Shown: positions 9,753-19,297 of the stretch, in pieces
Position numbering within the stretch: the first letter of the stretch is position 1
How the letters are laid out: every line of letters starts with the position of its first letter
Source: Vibrio hyugaensis
Lineage (GTDB): Bacteria > Pseudomonadota > Gammaproteobacteria > Enterobacterales > Vibrionaceae
Direction: 5' to 3'
NCBI RefSeq assembly: GCF_002906655.1
Contig: NZ_CP025794.1
Span: 2,046,001 to 2,110,000, forward strand
DNA length: 64,000 bases
Position numbers and translations under genes: made by a program
The notes under the pieces: generated by a model
The model's database searches: none
Seen by the model: only the letters and a program-made list of their open reading frames with translations
What the model was told of the DNA's origin: nothing

Positions 9753-10668
9753 GACTCTCGCTTCCTTCATCTGTTAATTGCAATTCTGCCGTCGAGTGTA
9801 TCATTTCTAGGTCATCACTCCAGTGCTCTCTTTCTCCCAGAGCCGCAGTGACTTCCGCACCAATCAAAACAATGAGCCAACACAAATAGACCCACACAAA
9901 CAAGATTGGAATTGCCGCTAACGCGCCATAAATCAACTGATAAGAAGGAAACTGGGTAATGTAGAAAGCAAAGCCTTTCTTACTCAGTTCAAACAGCACA
10001 GCGGCAATAGCAGCGCCAACCGCACCATGGGATAGGTATACCTTTTTGTTTGGCACTAAAAAGTACAAGCCCATAAACGCAAAGAAGGACAACAACAAAG
10101 GCAGCCAACGCAAAAACAGGTTGTAAGCGCCCGATAGCGTTTCGTTCTCAATCAGCTTAAGGGACGTCACGTAAGACGTCGCAGCAATACTTGCGCCGAC
10201 CAAAATCGGACCAAGGGTCAACACCATCCAATACATTGAGAAAGAAAACACAGGGCGGCGTTTGTCTTTTACTCGCCAAATGTAGTTTAAGTTCTTATCG
10301 ATATTTGAAATCAACATCAAAGCCGCAACAAATAGGAAAGCACCACCCACGGCAGTCATTTTTCCTGTATTCGAAACGAATTCTTGCAGCGCCGTTCTTA
10401 CTGCATCACCAGAAGCTGGGACAAAGTTATCAATGATGTAACCTTGCAAGGTTTCACCCACATTCTCAAACACCGGAAACTTCGACAATATCGACAAAAG
10501 TACCGTCAACATCGGCACAATAGACAGCAAAGTAATATAAGCTAGATAGCCAGCATTGACGTTGACGCGATCGTGCGTCATTCGTTTGAGAAGATATTTG
10601 GAAAACGCGACGCTCCCCGGCACAAGCCTAGTCAATCTCACCTTGTAACTCTCTGATAACTGGTTCAT
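9724..10668 (-). CDS. YihY/BrkB-family inner-membrane protein
   Basis: This 314-residue protein has about six membrane segments (for example [54 protein letters not shown]) and the BrkB signature [20 protein letters not shown]. The E. coli homologue was once called ribonuclease BN, a name now given to another gene, so the true function is unknown. The ATG at 10668 has an upstream GGGATG. dtd overlaps its 3' end, the same arrangement as yihY-dtd in enterobacteria. Confidence 0.92.
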   Translation of the reverse strand: MNQLSESYKVRLTRLVPGSVAFSKYLLKRMTHDRVNVNAGYLAYITLLSIVPMLTVLLSILSKFPVFENVGETLQGYIIDNFVPASGDAVRTALQEFVSNTGKMTAVGGAFLFVAALMLISNIDKNLNYIWRVKDKRRPVFSFSMYWMVLTLGPILVGASIAATSYVTSLKLIENETLSGAYNLFLRWLPLLLSFFAFMGLYFLVPNKKVYLSHGAVGAAIAAVLFELSKKGFAFYITQFPSYQLIYGALAAIPILFVWVYLCWLIVLIGAEVTAALGEREHWSDDLEMIHSTAELQLTDEGSESRDSANPTSQ

Positions 10669-10703
10669 AGTTCATCCCATAAATTAGCGTCGAGGACATA
10701 AGA

Positions 10704-11345
10704 ATGCCTTATTTATTAGCAATTGTACTATCAATTTTCACTTTAACAGGATGTCAGTCCGCTTATTATTCAGCGATGGAACAAGTGGGATACCACAAGC
10801 GTGACATCATGGTTGATCGCGTTGAAGACGCCAAAGAATCACAACAAGACGCACAAGAAGAATTTACCAGTGCACTCGAAGCACTTTCTGCCTTAACCAA
10901 TTTTGATGGTGGTGAACTGGAAAGCGTCTATAACAACATAAACGATAAATACGAAGACAGCGAAAAAGCAGCACAAGACGTGCGCGATCGTATTGCTGCA
11001 ATTGAAGACGTGTCCGATGCGCTGTTTGATGAATGGCAGGGCGAACTAGACTTGTACACCAGCGCGAAGCTACGTCGCTCAAGTGAACAAAAGCTGCGTG
11101 AGACCAAAGCATCTTACAAAACCATGCTCAGTGCGATGAAGCGCGCTGAAGACAAGATGACGCCAGTACTCAACACACTCCGCGACAACACGCTTTACTT
11201 AAAGCACAACCTAAACGCGAGCGCGATTGGCTCTCTAAAAGGTGAATTTTCTAGCCTAGAGAAAGACATCCAATACGCAATCAAACAAATGAATGCCGCG
11301 ATCGCAGAATCAGATAAGTTCCTACAACAGCTGAATCAAAAGTAA
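10704..11345 (+). CDS. DUF2959 family lipoprotein
   Basis: The 213-residue protein is a predicted lipoprotein: a hydrophobic signal ends in the lipobox LTGC, with the acylated cysteine at residue 17. The rest is almost wholly helical and charged (RVEDAKESQQDAQEEFTSAL, ESDKFLQQLNQK), suggesting a coiled coil in the periplasm. The sequence fits the DUF2959 family, whose function is not known. GAGG lies eight bases ahead of the ATG. It is divergent from yihY across 35 bases, so their promoters overlap or share the gap. Confidence 0.85.
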   Translation: MPYLLAIVLSIFTLTGCQSAYYSAMEQVGYHKRDIMVDRVEDAKESQQDAQEEFTSALEALSALTNFDGGELESVYNNINDKYEDSEKAAQDVRDRIAAIEDVSDALFDEWQGELDLYTSAKLRRSSEQKLRETKASYKTMLSAMKRAEDKMTPVLNTLRDNTLYLKHNLNASAIGSLKGEFSSLEKDIQYAIKQMNAAIAESDKFLQQLNQK

Positions 11346-11351
11346 GCCTTT

Positions 11352-11378
11352 AAAAGCTCCTCTTCGTGAGGAGCTTTT
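11352..11378. terminator. Bidirectional terminator between DUF2959 gene and P-loop ATPase gene
   Basis: The stem AAAAGCTCCTC / GAGGAGCTTTT has a 5-base loop. It has A residues on one side and T residues on the other, so it can serve both converging genes; the stop codon of the minus-strand gene lies in its arm. Confidence 0.85.
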
Positions 11379-11919
11379 AGTTTGTACTCTCGACCACTAA
11401 GCCTGTGACTCTTCGAACAAACTCGACCCTTTCTGGTATTGTTCCCCATGGTACTTCAACCACTTCATAACCCAGTTCAGCATACGTCTCGACAAGGGCG
11501 TGATGAATCTGAAGCGCTTCTTCAAAGCTGTGTGGGCGTACTTCATCTTGAACATAGATTGATGCTTCAGGTCGACAAATTAGCACCTGACTATGGTACC
11601 CAGCACTCTCCGTTAGGAAAGCTTGCTCAACGTGACACCCTCCAACTTGCAGATAAGCCACAATATCGGGGATCGCGCGATCCATAAAAGCCACCTGATG
11701 ACTCAGCGACTCACACTTTTGCTTACCCATAAACTCAAGACATAAGTTGGCAAACTCGGGCAGGTTACTCCAAGGCAAGATGCCATTTTCTAACTGGCTT
11801 TGTTGCTCTATCAAAATACGTGAGCCTTCAGCAAACGTCGCATATCCTAAATGACCGAGCGCATTCAACAATGTCGTTTTGCCAGCGCCTGGGCCACCCG
11901 TAATCACAATTGGCCTCAT
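11377..11919 (-). CDS. Small P-loop ATPase (AAA_28-like)
   Basis: The 180-residue protein has a Walker A motif at residues 8-15 (GGPGAGKT) and a likely Walker B or acidic motif (VAFMDRAIPDIVAYL). Its layout resembles predicted nucleotide kinases and the AAA_28 group of ATP/GTP-binding proteins; the substrate is unknown. The ATG at 11919 is preferred over one eight codons upstream because AAGGGA precedes it at normal distance and the protein then begins directly with the P-loop strand (MRPIVITGGPG). It lies downstream of typA, with the typA terminator just before it. Confidence 0.8.
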   Translation of the reverse strand: MRPIVITGGPGAGKTTLLNALGHLGYATFAEGSRILIEQQSQLENGILPWSNLPEFANLCLEFMGKQKCESLSHQVAFMDRAIPDIVAYLQVGGCHVEQAFLTESAGYHSQVLICRPEASIYVQDEVRPHSFEEALQIHHALVETYAELGYEVVEVPWGTIPERVEFVRRVTGLVVESTN

Positions 11920-11941
11920 GTACTCTTTTCCCTTCAGATAC

Positions 11942-11969
11942 AAAAAACCCCGAGCATAACTCGGGGTTT
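11942..11969 (-). terminator. Rho-independent terminator after typA
   Basis: A 10-bp stem (AAACCCCGAG / CTCGGGGTTT) with a 5-base loop is followed by six T residues in the minus direction. Confidence 0.85.
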
Positions 11970-11996
11970 CTTCTTAATCGAATCCGTTAAAACAGA

Positions 11997-13826
11997 TTAT
12001 TTACCTGCACGAGAAGCGCGTTTACGGTCGCTTTCTGTTAGGAATTTCTTACGGATACGGATGCTTTCTGGCGTTACTTCTACTAGCTCATCTTCATCAA
12101 TAAACTCTAGAGCTTGCTCAAGAGTGTGCTTGATTGGTGGAGTTAGAACCTGAGCGTCATCAGTACCAGATGCACGAACGTTGGTTAGCTGCTTACCTTT
12201 CAGAGCGTTCACTGTTAGGTCGTTATCGCGGCTATGAATACCGATAACCATGCCTTCGTAAACTTCTACACCGTGACCGATAAATAGACGACCACGTTCT
12301 TGAAGGTTAAACAGTGCGTTAGTCAGAGCTTTACCCATTGCGTTAGCGATTAGTACGCCGTTGATACGCTGACCGATGTTACCGCCCTTGTGTGGACCGT
12401 AGTGATCAAACGTATGGTAAAGAAGACCAGAACCAGACGTTAGCGTCATGAATTCAGTTTGGAAACCGATCAAGCCACGAGAAGGCATATCGAAGTCCAT
12501 GCGCACACGGCCTTTACCGTCTGGTGCCATGTCTTTCAGCTCACCTTTACGTAGACCGATGTTTTCCATGATGCCGCCTTGGTGCTCTTCAAGAACATCA
12601 ATCGTTACTGTTTCAAACGGTTCCATTAGCTGACCATCTTCTTCTTTGATGATTACTTCTGGACGAGATACAGCAAGCTCAAAGCCTTCGCGACGCATGT
12701 TTTCAATCAGGATAGATAGGTGAAGTTCACCACGGCCTGAAACGCGGAATTTGTCTGGATCGTCTGTTTGCTCAACGCGCAGCGCTACGTTGTGTACCAA
12801 TTCTTTCTCTAGACGCTCAAGGATGTTACGTGAAGTTACGAATTTACCTTCTTTACCCGCGAATGGAGACGTGTTTACTTGGAACGTCATCGTTACTGTT
12901 GGTTCATCAACAGAAAGTGCTGGTAGCGCTTCAACTTGGTTTTGAGCACAAATAGTGTCAGAGATTTTCAGCTCACCAAGACCAGTGATTGCAATGATAT
13001 CACCAGCGTTCGCTTGCTCAACTTCGTGACGCTCTAGACCAAGGTAACCCATTACTGTACCCACTTTACCGTTGCGCGTTTTACCGTCAGCACCGATAAC
13101 TGTTACTTGTTGGTTTGGCTTAACGCTACCACGAGTTACACGAGCAACACCGATAACACCAACGTAAGAGCTGTAGTCTAGCTGAGAAACTTGCATCTGT
13201 AGTGGACCGTCTAGGTCAACTTCTGGAGCGGCTACTTCGTCAACGATAGTTTGGAATAGCGGTTCCATGTTTTCGCCAGTTTCGCCCTCTTCTAGAGTAG
13301 CCCAACCGTTTAGTGCTGAAGCGTAAACAACTTTAAAGTCTAGCTGTTCGTCAGTTGCACCTAGGTTGTCGAATAGGTCGAAGACTTGGTCCATAACCCA
13401 ATCAGGACGAGCACCTGGGCGGTCAATCTTGTTGATTACAACGATTGGCTTAAGGCCGTGTGCAAATGCTTTTTGTGTTACGAAACGCGTTTGTGGCATC
13501 GGGCCATCAACAGCGTCAACGATAAGTAGTACTGAGTCTACCATCGACATGATACGTTCTACTTCACCACCGAAGTCCGCGTGTCCCGGAGTATCTACGA
13601 TGTTGATGCGGTAATCATTCCAGTTAATTGCTGTGTTTTTAGCAAGAATGGTAATACCACGTTCTTTTTCGATGTCGTTTGAGTCCATGACTCGCTCTTC
13701 AGCTTCGCCGCGAGACTCTAGAGTACCTGATTGTTGCAGTAGTTTATCAACCAGTGTTGTTTTACCGTGGTCAACGTGCGCGATGATCGCGATATTTCTT
13801 AATTTATCAATCTGTGGAGTAGCCAT
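11997..13826 (-). CDS. typA: Ribosome-associated translational GTPase TypA/BipA
   Basis: TypA is a translation-factor-like GTPase that binds 70S ribosomes under stress and aids ribosome assembly, notably in the cold. The 609-residue protein has the G1 motif AHVDHGKT (residues 16-23), the G2 region ERGITI, G3 DTPGH and G4 NKID. Domains II, III and V and a basic C-terminus follow ([18 protein letters not shown]). Length equals the family norm. It is transcribed away from glnA; the 529-base gap between them holds the glnA control region and presumably the typA promoter. Confidence 0.97.
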   Translation of the reverse strand: MATPQIDKLRNIAIIAHVDHGKTTLVDKLLQQSGTLESRGEAEERVMDSNDIEKERGITILAKNTAINWNDYRINIVDTPGHADFGGEVERIMSMVDSVLLIVDAVDGPMPQTRFVTQKAFAHGLKPIVVINKIDRPGARPDWVMDQVFDLFDNLGATDEQLDFKVVYASALNGWATLEEGETGENMEPLFQTIVDEVAAPEVDLDGPLQMQVSQLDYSSYVGVIGVARVTRGSVKPNQQVTVIGADGKTRNGKVGTVMGYLGLERHEVEQANAGDIIAITGLGELKISDTICAQNQVEALPALSVDEPTVTMTFQVNTSPFAGKEGKFVTSRNILERLEKELVHNVALRVEQTDDPDKFRVSGRGELHLSILIENMRREGFELAVSRPEVIIKEEDGQLMEPFETVTIDVLEEHQGGIMENIGLRKGELKDMAPDGKGRVRMDFDMPSRGLIGFQTEFMTLTSGSGLLYHTFDHYGPHKGGNIGQRINGVLIANAMGKALTNALFNLQERGRLFIGHGVEVYEGMVIGIHSRDNDLTVNALKGKQLTNVRASGTDDAQVLTPPIKHTLEQALEFIDEDELVEVTPESIRIRKKFLTESDRKRASRAGK

Positions 13827-14106
13827 GGATTTGATTCACTTAGATAGATGAAATGCCCCCACGCTGAGAACGGGTGCTCTCTGGTGACATTTGCTGATTA
13901 AAAAAACGGCCATAATGTACCAGATTTTAGCAAAAAGCATAGAAATATGTGATCTACTCCCGAGCTTTTCTGCGAAATTTACGCTTAATGCCCACTTTCC
14001 TTATTAAAGCGAATTGATTCAACGCAATTTTATTCCAATCGTTGCGTAATACAAATTGACTCTCGCTCAAAAACTGGACTAAATAAGCAACGTGTTTGTC
14101 ACATTG

Positions 14107-14176
14107 TGGTGCAATAATTTAAATGCGCACCATTTTAGTGCAAAGTCAGATCATTTTGGTGCAATCATTTGCACCA
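14107..14176 (+). promoter_or_regulatory. Cluster of NtrC-type binding sites upstream of glnA
   Basis: The best site is GCACCATTTTAGTGC at 14127-14141, which fits the NtrC pattern GCAC-N7-GTGC. It is flanked by extra half-sites: TGGTGCA at 14107-14113 and 14157-14163, and TGCACCA at 14170-14176. The group lies about 50-120 bases upstream of a sigma-54 promoter, the usual enhancer position. Binding is inferred from sequence. Confidence 0.7.
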
Positions 14177-14225
14177 AACTAGGATCTAAAAACATAATCC
14201 CTTGAAATTAATGGAATATTTTTTT

Positions 14226-14241
14226 TGGCACGGTTTTGGCT
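14226..14241 (+). promoter_or_regulatory. Sigma-54 promoter of glnA
   Basis: TGGCACG at 14226-14232 is an exact -24 element. After four bases, TGGCT at 14237-14241 is a one-mismatch version of the -12 element TTGCW. This would start transcription about 105 bases before the glnA start codon. The rest of 13827-14355 is AT-rich and holds no visible gene; the typA promoter must lie near its left end. Confidence 0.75.
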
Positions 14242-14355
14242 TTAGAGAAACCAGCATCGATTAATAAAATGTCAAACAGATTAATCAATGCTGGATTTAA
14301 TCAAGATTTCATAAATCGAGCTTTACCGCTTTATTAACACTGGAGGTTATCCACG

Positions 14356-15765
14356 ATGTCAGTAGAAAACGTTTTATCACTGATCCAAGAGAACGAAGTT
14401 AAGTTTGTTGACCTACGCTTCACTGATACAAAAGGTAAAGAGCAGCATATCTCTATCCCTGCTCACCAGATCGACACAGACTTCTTCGAAGAAGGTAAAA
14501 TGTTCGATGGTTCATCAGTTGCTGGCTGGAAAGGCATTAACGAATCAGACATGGTTATGATGCCAGATGCATCTTCTGCAGTGCTTGACCCATTCACTGA
14601 AGATGCAACGCTAAACATCCGTTGTGACATCCTTGAGCCTGCAACAATGCAAGGCTACGATCGCGACCCTCGCTCTATCGCTAAACGCGCTGAAGACTTC
14701 ATGCGCTCTACAGGCGTTGCTGACACAGTACTTATCGGTCCTGAGCCAGAGTTCTTCCTATTTGACGACGTTAAGTTCGCAACTGACATGTCTGGTTCTT
14801 TCTTCAAGATTGATGACGTAGAAGCAGCATGGAACACAGGTTCTGATTACGAAGAAGGTAACAAAGGTCACCGTCCAGGCGTTAAAGGTGGTTACTTCCC
14901 AGTAGCTCCTGTGGATTCATCTCAAGACATCCGTTCTGCAATGTGTCTAGTAATGGAAGAGATGGGCCTAGTTGTTGAAGCGCACCACCACGAAGTAGCA
15001 ACTGCGGGTCAAAACGAAATCGCAACTCGCTTCAACACGCTAACAACAAAAGCAGACGAAATCCAAATCTACAAGTACGTTGTACACAACGTTGCACACG
15101 CATTTGGTAAGACAGCGACATTCATGCCTAAGCCACTAGTTGGTGACAACGGCTCTGGTATGCACGTTCACCAATCTCTAGCAAAAGATGGCGTTAACCT
15201 ATTTGCTGGTGATAAGTACGGCGGCCTATCTGAAATGGCACTTTACTACATTGGCGGTATCATCAAACACGCTCGTGCAATCAACGCATTCGCTAACCCA
15301 TCAACGAACTCGTACAAGCGTCTTGTACCAGGCTTCGAAGCACCAGTTATGCTAGCTTACTCAGCGCGTAACCGTTCTGCTTCTATCCGTATCCCAGTGG
15401 TACCAAGCCCTAAAGCACGTCGTATTGAAGTTCGCTTTGGTGACCCAGCAGCAAACCCATACCTATGTTTCGCAGCAATGCTAATGGCTGGCCTTGACGG
15501 CATTAAGAACAAGATCCACCCAGGCGAAGCAATGGATAAAGACTTGTACGACCTTCCAGCGGAAGAAGCAGCAGAAATCCCAACAGTAGCTTACTCACTA
15601 AAAGACGCACTAGAAGAACTAGATGCAGACCGTGAGTTCCTAACAGCTGGCGGCGTATTCTCTGACGACTTCATCGATTCTTACATCAGCCTGAAAGCGC
15701 AAGATGTTGAGAAAGTAAACATGACAACTCACCCACTTGAGTTCGAACTTTACTACTCTGTATAA
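14356..15765 (+). CDS. glnA: Glutamine synthetase type I
   Basis: The enzyme makes glutamine from glutamate, ammonia and ATP. The 469-residue protein equals the E. coli length. It contains the family signatures [17 protein letters not shown], the ATP-binding [17 protein letters not shown] and the adenylylation site DLYDLPAEE with Tyr398, so it is the GlnE-regulated class. GGAGG precedes the ATG at 14356. A sigma-54 promoter and NtrC-type sites lie upstream, and ntrB-ntrC follow after one small gene, so nitrogen limitation should induce it. Confidence 0.98.
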   Translation: MSVENVLSLIQENEVKFVDLRFTDTKGKEQHISIPAHQIDTDFFEEGKMFDGSSVAGWKGINESDMVMMPDASSAVLDPFTEDATLNIRCDILEPATMQGYDRDPRSIAKRAEDFMRSTGVADTVLIGPEPEFFLFDDVKFATDMSGSFFKIDDVEAAWNTGSDYEEGNKGHRPGVKGGYFPVAPVDSSQDIRSAMCLVMEEMGLVVEAHHHEVATAGQNEIATRFNTLTTKADEIQIYKYVVHNVAHAFGKTATFMPKPLVGDNGSGMHVHQSLAKDGVNLFAGDKYGGLSEMALYYIGGIIKHARAINAFANPSTNSYKRLVPGFEAPVMLAYSARNRSASIRIPVVPSPKARRIEVRFGDPAANPYLCFAAMLMAGLDGIKNKIHPGEAMDKDLYDLPAEEAAEIPTVAYSLKDALEELDADREFLTAGGVFSDDFIDSYISLKAQDVEKVNMTTHPLEFELYYSV

Positions 15766-15806
15766 GGTCTAAACTGTGTAAAATGTAAACACAGTTACAA
15801 AATATT

Positions 15807-15834
15807 AGGCTCGCCTCGCAGGCGGGCCTTTTTT
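15807..15834 (+). terminator. Rho-independent terminator after glnA
   Basis: The stem AGGCTCGCCT / AGGCGGGCCT has one G-T pair and a 3-base loop and is followed by TTTTT. It separates glnA from the DUF4124 gene and ntrB. Confidence 0.88.
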
Positions 15835-15962
15835 GTATACGCTAACCTAAGTTGCCCGTTTAACATGGAGGGATAACAAAAATACGCCAGAGTCTTTTAT
15901 CTTTATTGATCAGGGTTCTAGGTAACCGAAACGTGAAATCATCGATCAAAAGAAGGTGAGCA

Positions 15963-16544
15963 ATGAAAGTTCAGCTTTTACCATCGCTATGCGCCTTAAG
16001 CGGCCTTTTAATGGCGTCCGCTGTCTCATCACAAGTTGCCTATACTTGGGTGGATAAAGACGGCGTGGTGCATTTTAGCGATACTCCAAACCAAGGCGCG
16101 AAAGCCATCTCTCTACCTAACCTTGAATCCAGTGCGCCAGCGCCAAGAGTGGAGAGTACCGAGTCTCTCGCCCCTCAAGCCAAAAACACATCAGAACCTC
16201 AAACCGATGAGAAACCAAAAGCAGACAAGCCTCTTCCGCTCTCCTTATCCATGCTGACACCACAGCATGACGAAACCATTCGCAGCAACCCTGGCTCCAT
16301 CAATATCCAACTCGAAGCCAACCGCAAGCTAGGCATTGGTGAACAACTGCAACTCTTCCTTGATGGCAAGCCATATGGGGCACCACAAAGCCGGTTAACT
16401 TGGCAATTGAATAACATCGACCGTGGAACTCACACCCTTGCGGTACAAGCCAAAAGAAGCGGCAAGCTTATTGCATCTACTAGCCCTATAACGGTGCATT
16501 TACATAGAGCGAGTATCAAGCCGACCATTAAAGGGGCAAAGTAG
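15963..16544 (+). CDS. DUF4124 domain-containing exported protein
   Basis: The 193-residue protein has a signal peptide (LLPSLCALSGLLMASAVSSQ), then a DUF4124 domain around residues 26-55 (AYTWVDKDGVVHFSDTPNQG). A low-complexity Pro/Lys/Glu linker follows, then a C-terminal beta-rich part (LQLFLDGKPYGAPQSRLTWQL) that looks like a small immunoglobulin-like fold. Function is unknown. AAGGTGAG precedes the ATG. The same gene sits between glnA and ntrB in V. cholerae as I recall its map; no direct link with nitrogen control is evident. Confidence 0.82.
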   Translation: MKVQLLPSLCALSGLLMASAVSSQVAYTWVDKDGVVHFSDTPNQGAKAISLPNLESSAPAPRVESTESLAPQAKNTSEPQTDEKPKADKPLPLSLSMLTPQHDETIRSNPGSINIQLEANRKLGIGEQLQLFLDGKPYGAPQSRLTWQLNNIDRGTHTLAVQAKRSGKLIASTSPITVHLHRASIKPTIKGAK

Positions 16545-16551
16545 AATATTA

Positions 16552-16593
16552 AGTGAAAAAAACCGCACTCTGATGGCGCTTTTCACTTTTTCT
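16552..16593 (+). terminator. Probable terminator after DUF4124 gene
   Basis: The outer arms AGTGAAAA / TTTTCACT pair around an internal GC-rich segment and are followed by TTTTCTT. The inner loop is long, so this is weaker than the other terminators in the window. Confidence 0.5.
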
Positions 16594-16625
16594 TCTGAGG
16601 TTTATTCGCCATACTTACGTTCTAT

Positions 16626-16642
16626 TGCACCAATATAGTGCA
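16626..16642 (+). promoter_or_regulatory. NtrC-type binding site upstream of ntrB
   Basis: TGCACCAATATAGTGCA is a 17-bp dyad exactly matching the NtrC pattern GCAC-N7-GTGC. It lies 33 bases ahead of the ntrB start codon. In E. coli a similar site at the glnL promoter lets NtrC repress its own operon; the same autoregulation is a reasonable inference here. Confidence 0.75.
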
Positions 16643-16674
16643 GCGCACAATCACAACGCAAACAAGGACGTAAT

Positions 16675-17721
16675 GTGGATACTAGTCTCTCCAGTGCCAT
16701 TCTCAATAATATGGTGACAGCCACGCTAATTCTCGATGATGGATTAGCCGTACGCTACGCCAACCCAGCGGCTGAACTCTTGTTCTCGCAAAGTGCTAAG
16801 CGCATTGTTGAGCAGTCGTTGTCTCAGTTGATTCAGCATGCATCATTGGATCTTGCGCTGCTCACTCAGCCCCTGCAAAGCGGACAAAGCATCACAGACA
16901 GTGACGTGACCTTTGTCGTCGATGGTCGCCCTTTGATGCTAGAAGTGACTGTCAGCCCGATCACATGGCAGAAGCAGCTAATGCTGTTGGTAGAGATGCG
17001 TAAGATTGACCAACAACGCCGACTCACCCAAGAGCTTAACCAACATGCCCAACAGCAGGCAGCGAAGCTTTTGGTGCGTGGTTTGGCACATGAAATCAAG
17101 AATCCATTGGGTGGCTTACGCGGCGCGGCGCAACTACTAGAGAAGATGCTTCCCAATCCATCTCTAACCGAATACACCCACATCATTATTGAACAAGCCG
17201 ACCGCTTGAGAGCATTAGTCGATCGCTTGCTAGGGCCTCAAAAACCGGGCAAAAAGACCCAAGAGAACCTACACCAAGTGCTTGAAAAAGTGCGTCAATT
17301 GGTCGAATTGGAGTCTCAGTATTCGGTTGTTATTGAACGCGATTACGATCCAAGTTTGCCAGAACTACTAATGGACGCTGACCAGATTGAGCAAGCCATG
17401 CTCAACATTGTTAGTAATGCAGCACAGATACTGTCTCACCAAGAACACGGAAAAATCACCATACGCACCAGAACGGTGCATCAGGCTAATATTCACGGCC
17501 AGCGTTGCAAACTCGCTGCTCGTATAGAAATCACGGATAACGGTCCGGGTATCCCACCAGAACTACAAGACACCCTTTTCTACCCCATGGTCAGTGGCCG
17601 TGAGGGGGGAACCGGACTCGGACTGTCTATCTCACAGAACCTGATCGACCAGCATAACGGCAAAATAGATGTCGAAAGCTGGCCAGGTCACACTACTTTT
17701 ACGATTTATTTGCCAATCTGA
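16675..17721 (+). CDS. glnL: Nitrogen regulation sensor histidine kinase NtrB
   Basis: NtrB (NRII) phosphorylates or dephosphorylates NtrC according to the PII signal. The 348-residue protein has an N-terminal PAS domain (residues 5-110). The dimerisation and phosphorylation helix carries the H-box [13 protein letters not shown] with His139, followed by the ATPase domain with the N-box ([11 protein letters not shown]), G1 (DNGPGIPPE) and G2 (GGTGLGLSI). It is soluble, as expected. The start is GTG at 16675 with AAGGA six bases upstream; the nearby ATG at 16673 is out of frame. ntrC follows after 60 bases. Confidence 0.97.
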   Translation: MDTSLSSAILNNMVTATLILDDGLAVRYANPAAELLFSQSAKRIVEQSLSQLIQHASLDLALLTQPLQSGQSITDSDVTFVVDGRPLMLEVTVSPITWQKQLMLLVEMRKIDQQRRLTQELNQHAQQQAAKLLVRGLAHEIKNPLGGLRGAAQLLEKMLPNPSLTEYTHIIIEQADRLRALVDRLLGPQKPGKKTQENLHQVLEKVRQLVELESQYSVVIERDYDPSLPELLMDADQIEQAMLNIVSNAAQILSHQEHGKITIRTRTVHQANIHGQRCKLAARIEITDNGPGIPPELQDTLFYPMVSGREGGTGLGLSISQNLIDQHNGKIDVESWPGHTTFTIYLPI

Positions 17722-17781
17722 CCATGCTAAATGGCTTTGGTATTCGTCAGTTTTTAGGCTTTCGCTGCAAGGATTTATTAC

Positions 17782-19185
17782 ATGAGTAAAGGATATGTTT
17801 GGGTCGTCGATGACGACAGTTCAATTCGCTGGGTAATGGAGAAGACACTCTCTTCCGCCAACATTAAATGCGAAACCTACGCGGACGGGGAAAGCGTCCT
17901 AATGGCGCTAGAGCGTGAAGTGCCAGACGTGTTAGTTTCTGATATCCGTATGCCGGGTATCGATGGCTTAGAACTATTAAAACAAGTTCAGCATGACTAC
18001 CCCGATCTACCCGTCATCATCATGACTGCCCATTCAGATCTAGACGCAGCAGTGAATGCCTACCAAAAAGGCGCATTTGAATATCTGCCAAAGCCGTTTG
18101 ACATTGACGAAACCCTAACTCTGGTTGAGCGTGCGATTGCCCACAGCCAAGAGAATAAACGCGAGCAATTACTCCCAGAAGAGATCCCAACCAACACTCC
18201 GGAAATCATCGGAGAAGCGCCAGCAATGCAGGAAGTATTTCGTGCCATTGGCCGTTTATCTCGCTCTTCCATCTCCGTTCTGATCAACGGTGAATCTGGT
18301 ACAGGTAAAGAGTTAGTGGCTCATGCTCTGCACCGCCATAGCCCGCGCGCCAACAAACCTTTTATTGCCCTCAATATGGCTGCGATTCCGAAAGACCTCA
18401 TTGAATCAGAACTGTTCGGTCATGAAAAAGGCGCATTTACCGGCGCTAACAGTGTACGCCAAGGACGTTTTGAACAGGCCAACGGTGGCACACTGTTTTT
18501 GGACGAAATCGGTGATATGCCGCTGGATATCCAAACTCGTTTATTACGCGTATTAGCTGACGGCCAATTCTATCGTGTTGGTGGCCATTCACCCATTAGA
18601 GTCGACGTTCGTATTGTCGCCGCGACCCACCAAAACCTTGAAAAGTTGGTTCACGAAGGCGATTTCCGTGAGGATTTATTCCACCGCTTAAACGTCATTC
18701 GAGTTCAAATCCCAGCACTCAGAGAACGTAAACAAGACATCGAAAAGCTCACCCAACATTTCTTAGTTCGTGCTGCTGATGAACTTGGTGTTGAAACCAA
18801 AACGCTACACCCGTCGTCAGTGGAAATCCTTAACCGCCTTGATTGGCCGGGTAACGTCCGCCAGTTAGAGAATATCTGTCGTTGGCTCACTGTGATGGCC
18901 AGTGGTAGTGAAGTTCTGCCAAGTGATTTACCAGCAGAATTGTTGGAGGAGAAAAAAAACGTCACCGAGACAACCAGTGGCAGTTGGCAAGAACAATTAG
19001 CGGATTGGGCACGCCATGCGCTAGATGCTGGGGATAAAGAACTGCTTTCTTTCGCTTTACCAGAATTTGAACGCATTTTATTGGAAGCTGCGTTAGAACA
19101 TACTAAAGGTCACAAGCAAGATGCCGCTAAAGTACTAGGTTGGGGACGCAATACCTTAACCAGAAAGTTAAAAGAGCTGTACTGA
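17782..19185 (+). CDS. glnG: Nitrogen regulation response regulator NtrC
   Basis: NtrC (NRI) activates sigma-54 promoters under nitrogen limitation. The 467-residue protein has a receiver domain with phospho-acceptor Asp54 (in VSDIRMPG) and a AAA+ domain with Walker A GESGTGKE and the sigma-54 contact loop GAFTGA (in [10 protein letters not shown]). At the C-terminus is a Fis-type helix-turn-helix ([21 protein letters not shown]). It forms an operon with ntrB. A 12-bp inverted repeat at 19213-19250 follows the stop codon. Confidence 0.98.
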   Translation: MSKGYVWVVDDDSSIRWVMEKTLSSANIKCETYADGESVLMALEREVPDVLVSDIRMPGIDGLELLKQVQHDYPDLPVIIMTAHSDLDAAVNAYQKGAFEYLPKPFDIDETLTLVERAIAHSQENKREQLLPEEIPTNTPEIIGEAPAMQEVFRAIGRLSRSSISVLINGESGTGKELVAHALHRHSPRANKPFIALNMAAIPKDLIESELFGHEKGAFTGANSVRQGRFEQANGGTLFLDEIGDMPLDIQTRLLRVLADGQFYRVGGHSPIRVDVRIVAATHQNLEKLVHEGDFREDLFHRLNVIRVQIPALRERKQDIEKLTQHFLVRAADELGVETKTLHPSSVEILNRLDWPGNVRQLENICRWLTVMASGSEVLPSDLPAELLEEKKNVTETTSGSWQEQLADWARHALDAGDKELLSFALPEFERILLEAALEHTKGHKQDAAKVLGWGRNTLTRKLKELY

Positions 19186-19212
19186 TATTGGACGATTACT
19201 AATTTGAGTACT

Positions 19213-19250
19213 GGTTATCAAGCGCAAACTTTTCAGCTCGCTTGATAACC
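19213..19250. repeat. 12-bp perfect inverted repeat between ntrC and the GGDEF-EAL gene
   Basis: GGTTATCAAGCG at 19213-19224 pairs with CGCTTGATAACC at 19239-19250 across a 14-base loop. No T-run follows, so it is not a classical terminator. It could be a factor-dependent terminator, an RNA-stability hairpin or an operator for the next gene, 48 bases downstream. Confidence 0.6.
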
Positions 19251-19297
19251 TAAATGTCAGTACAATTACGGAACAACATCCCATTTGTGACTAGGCA

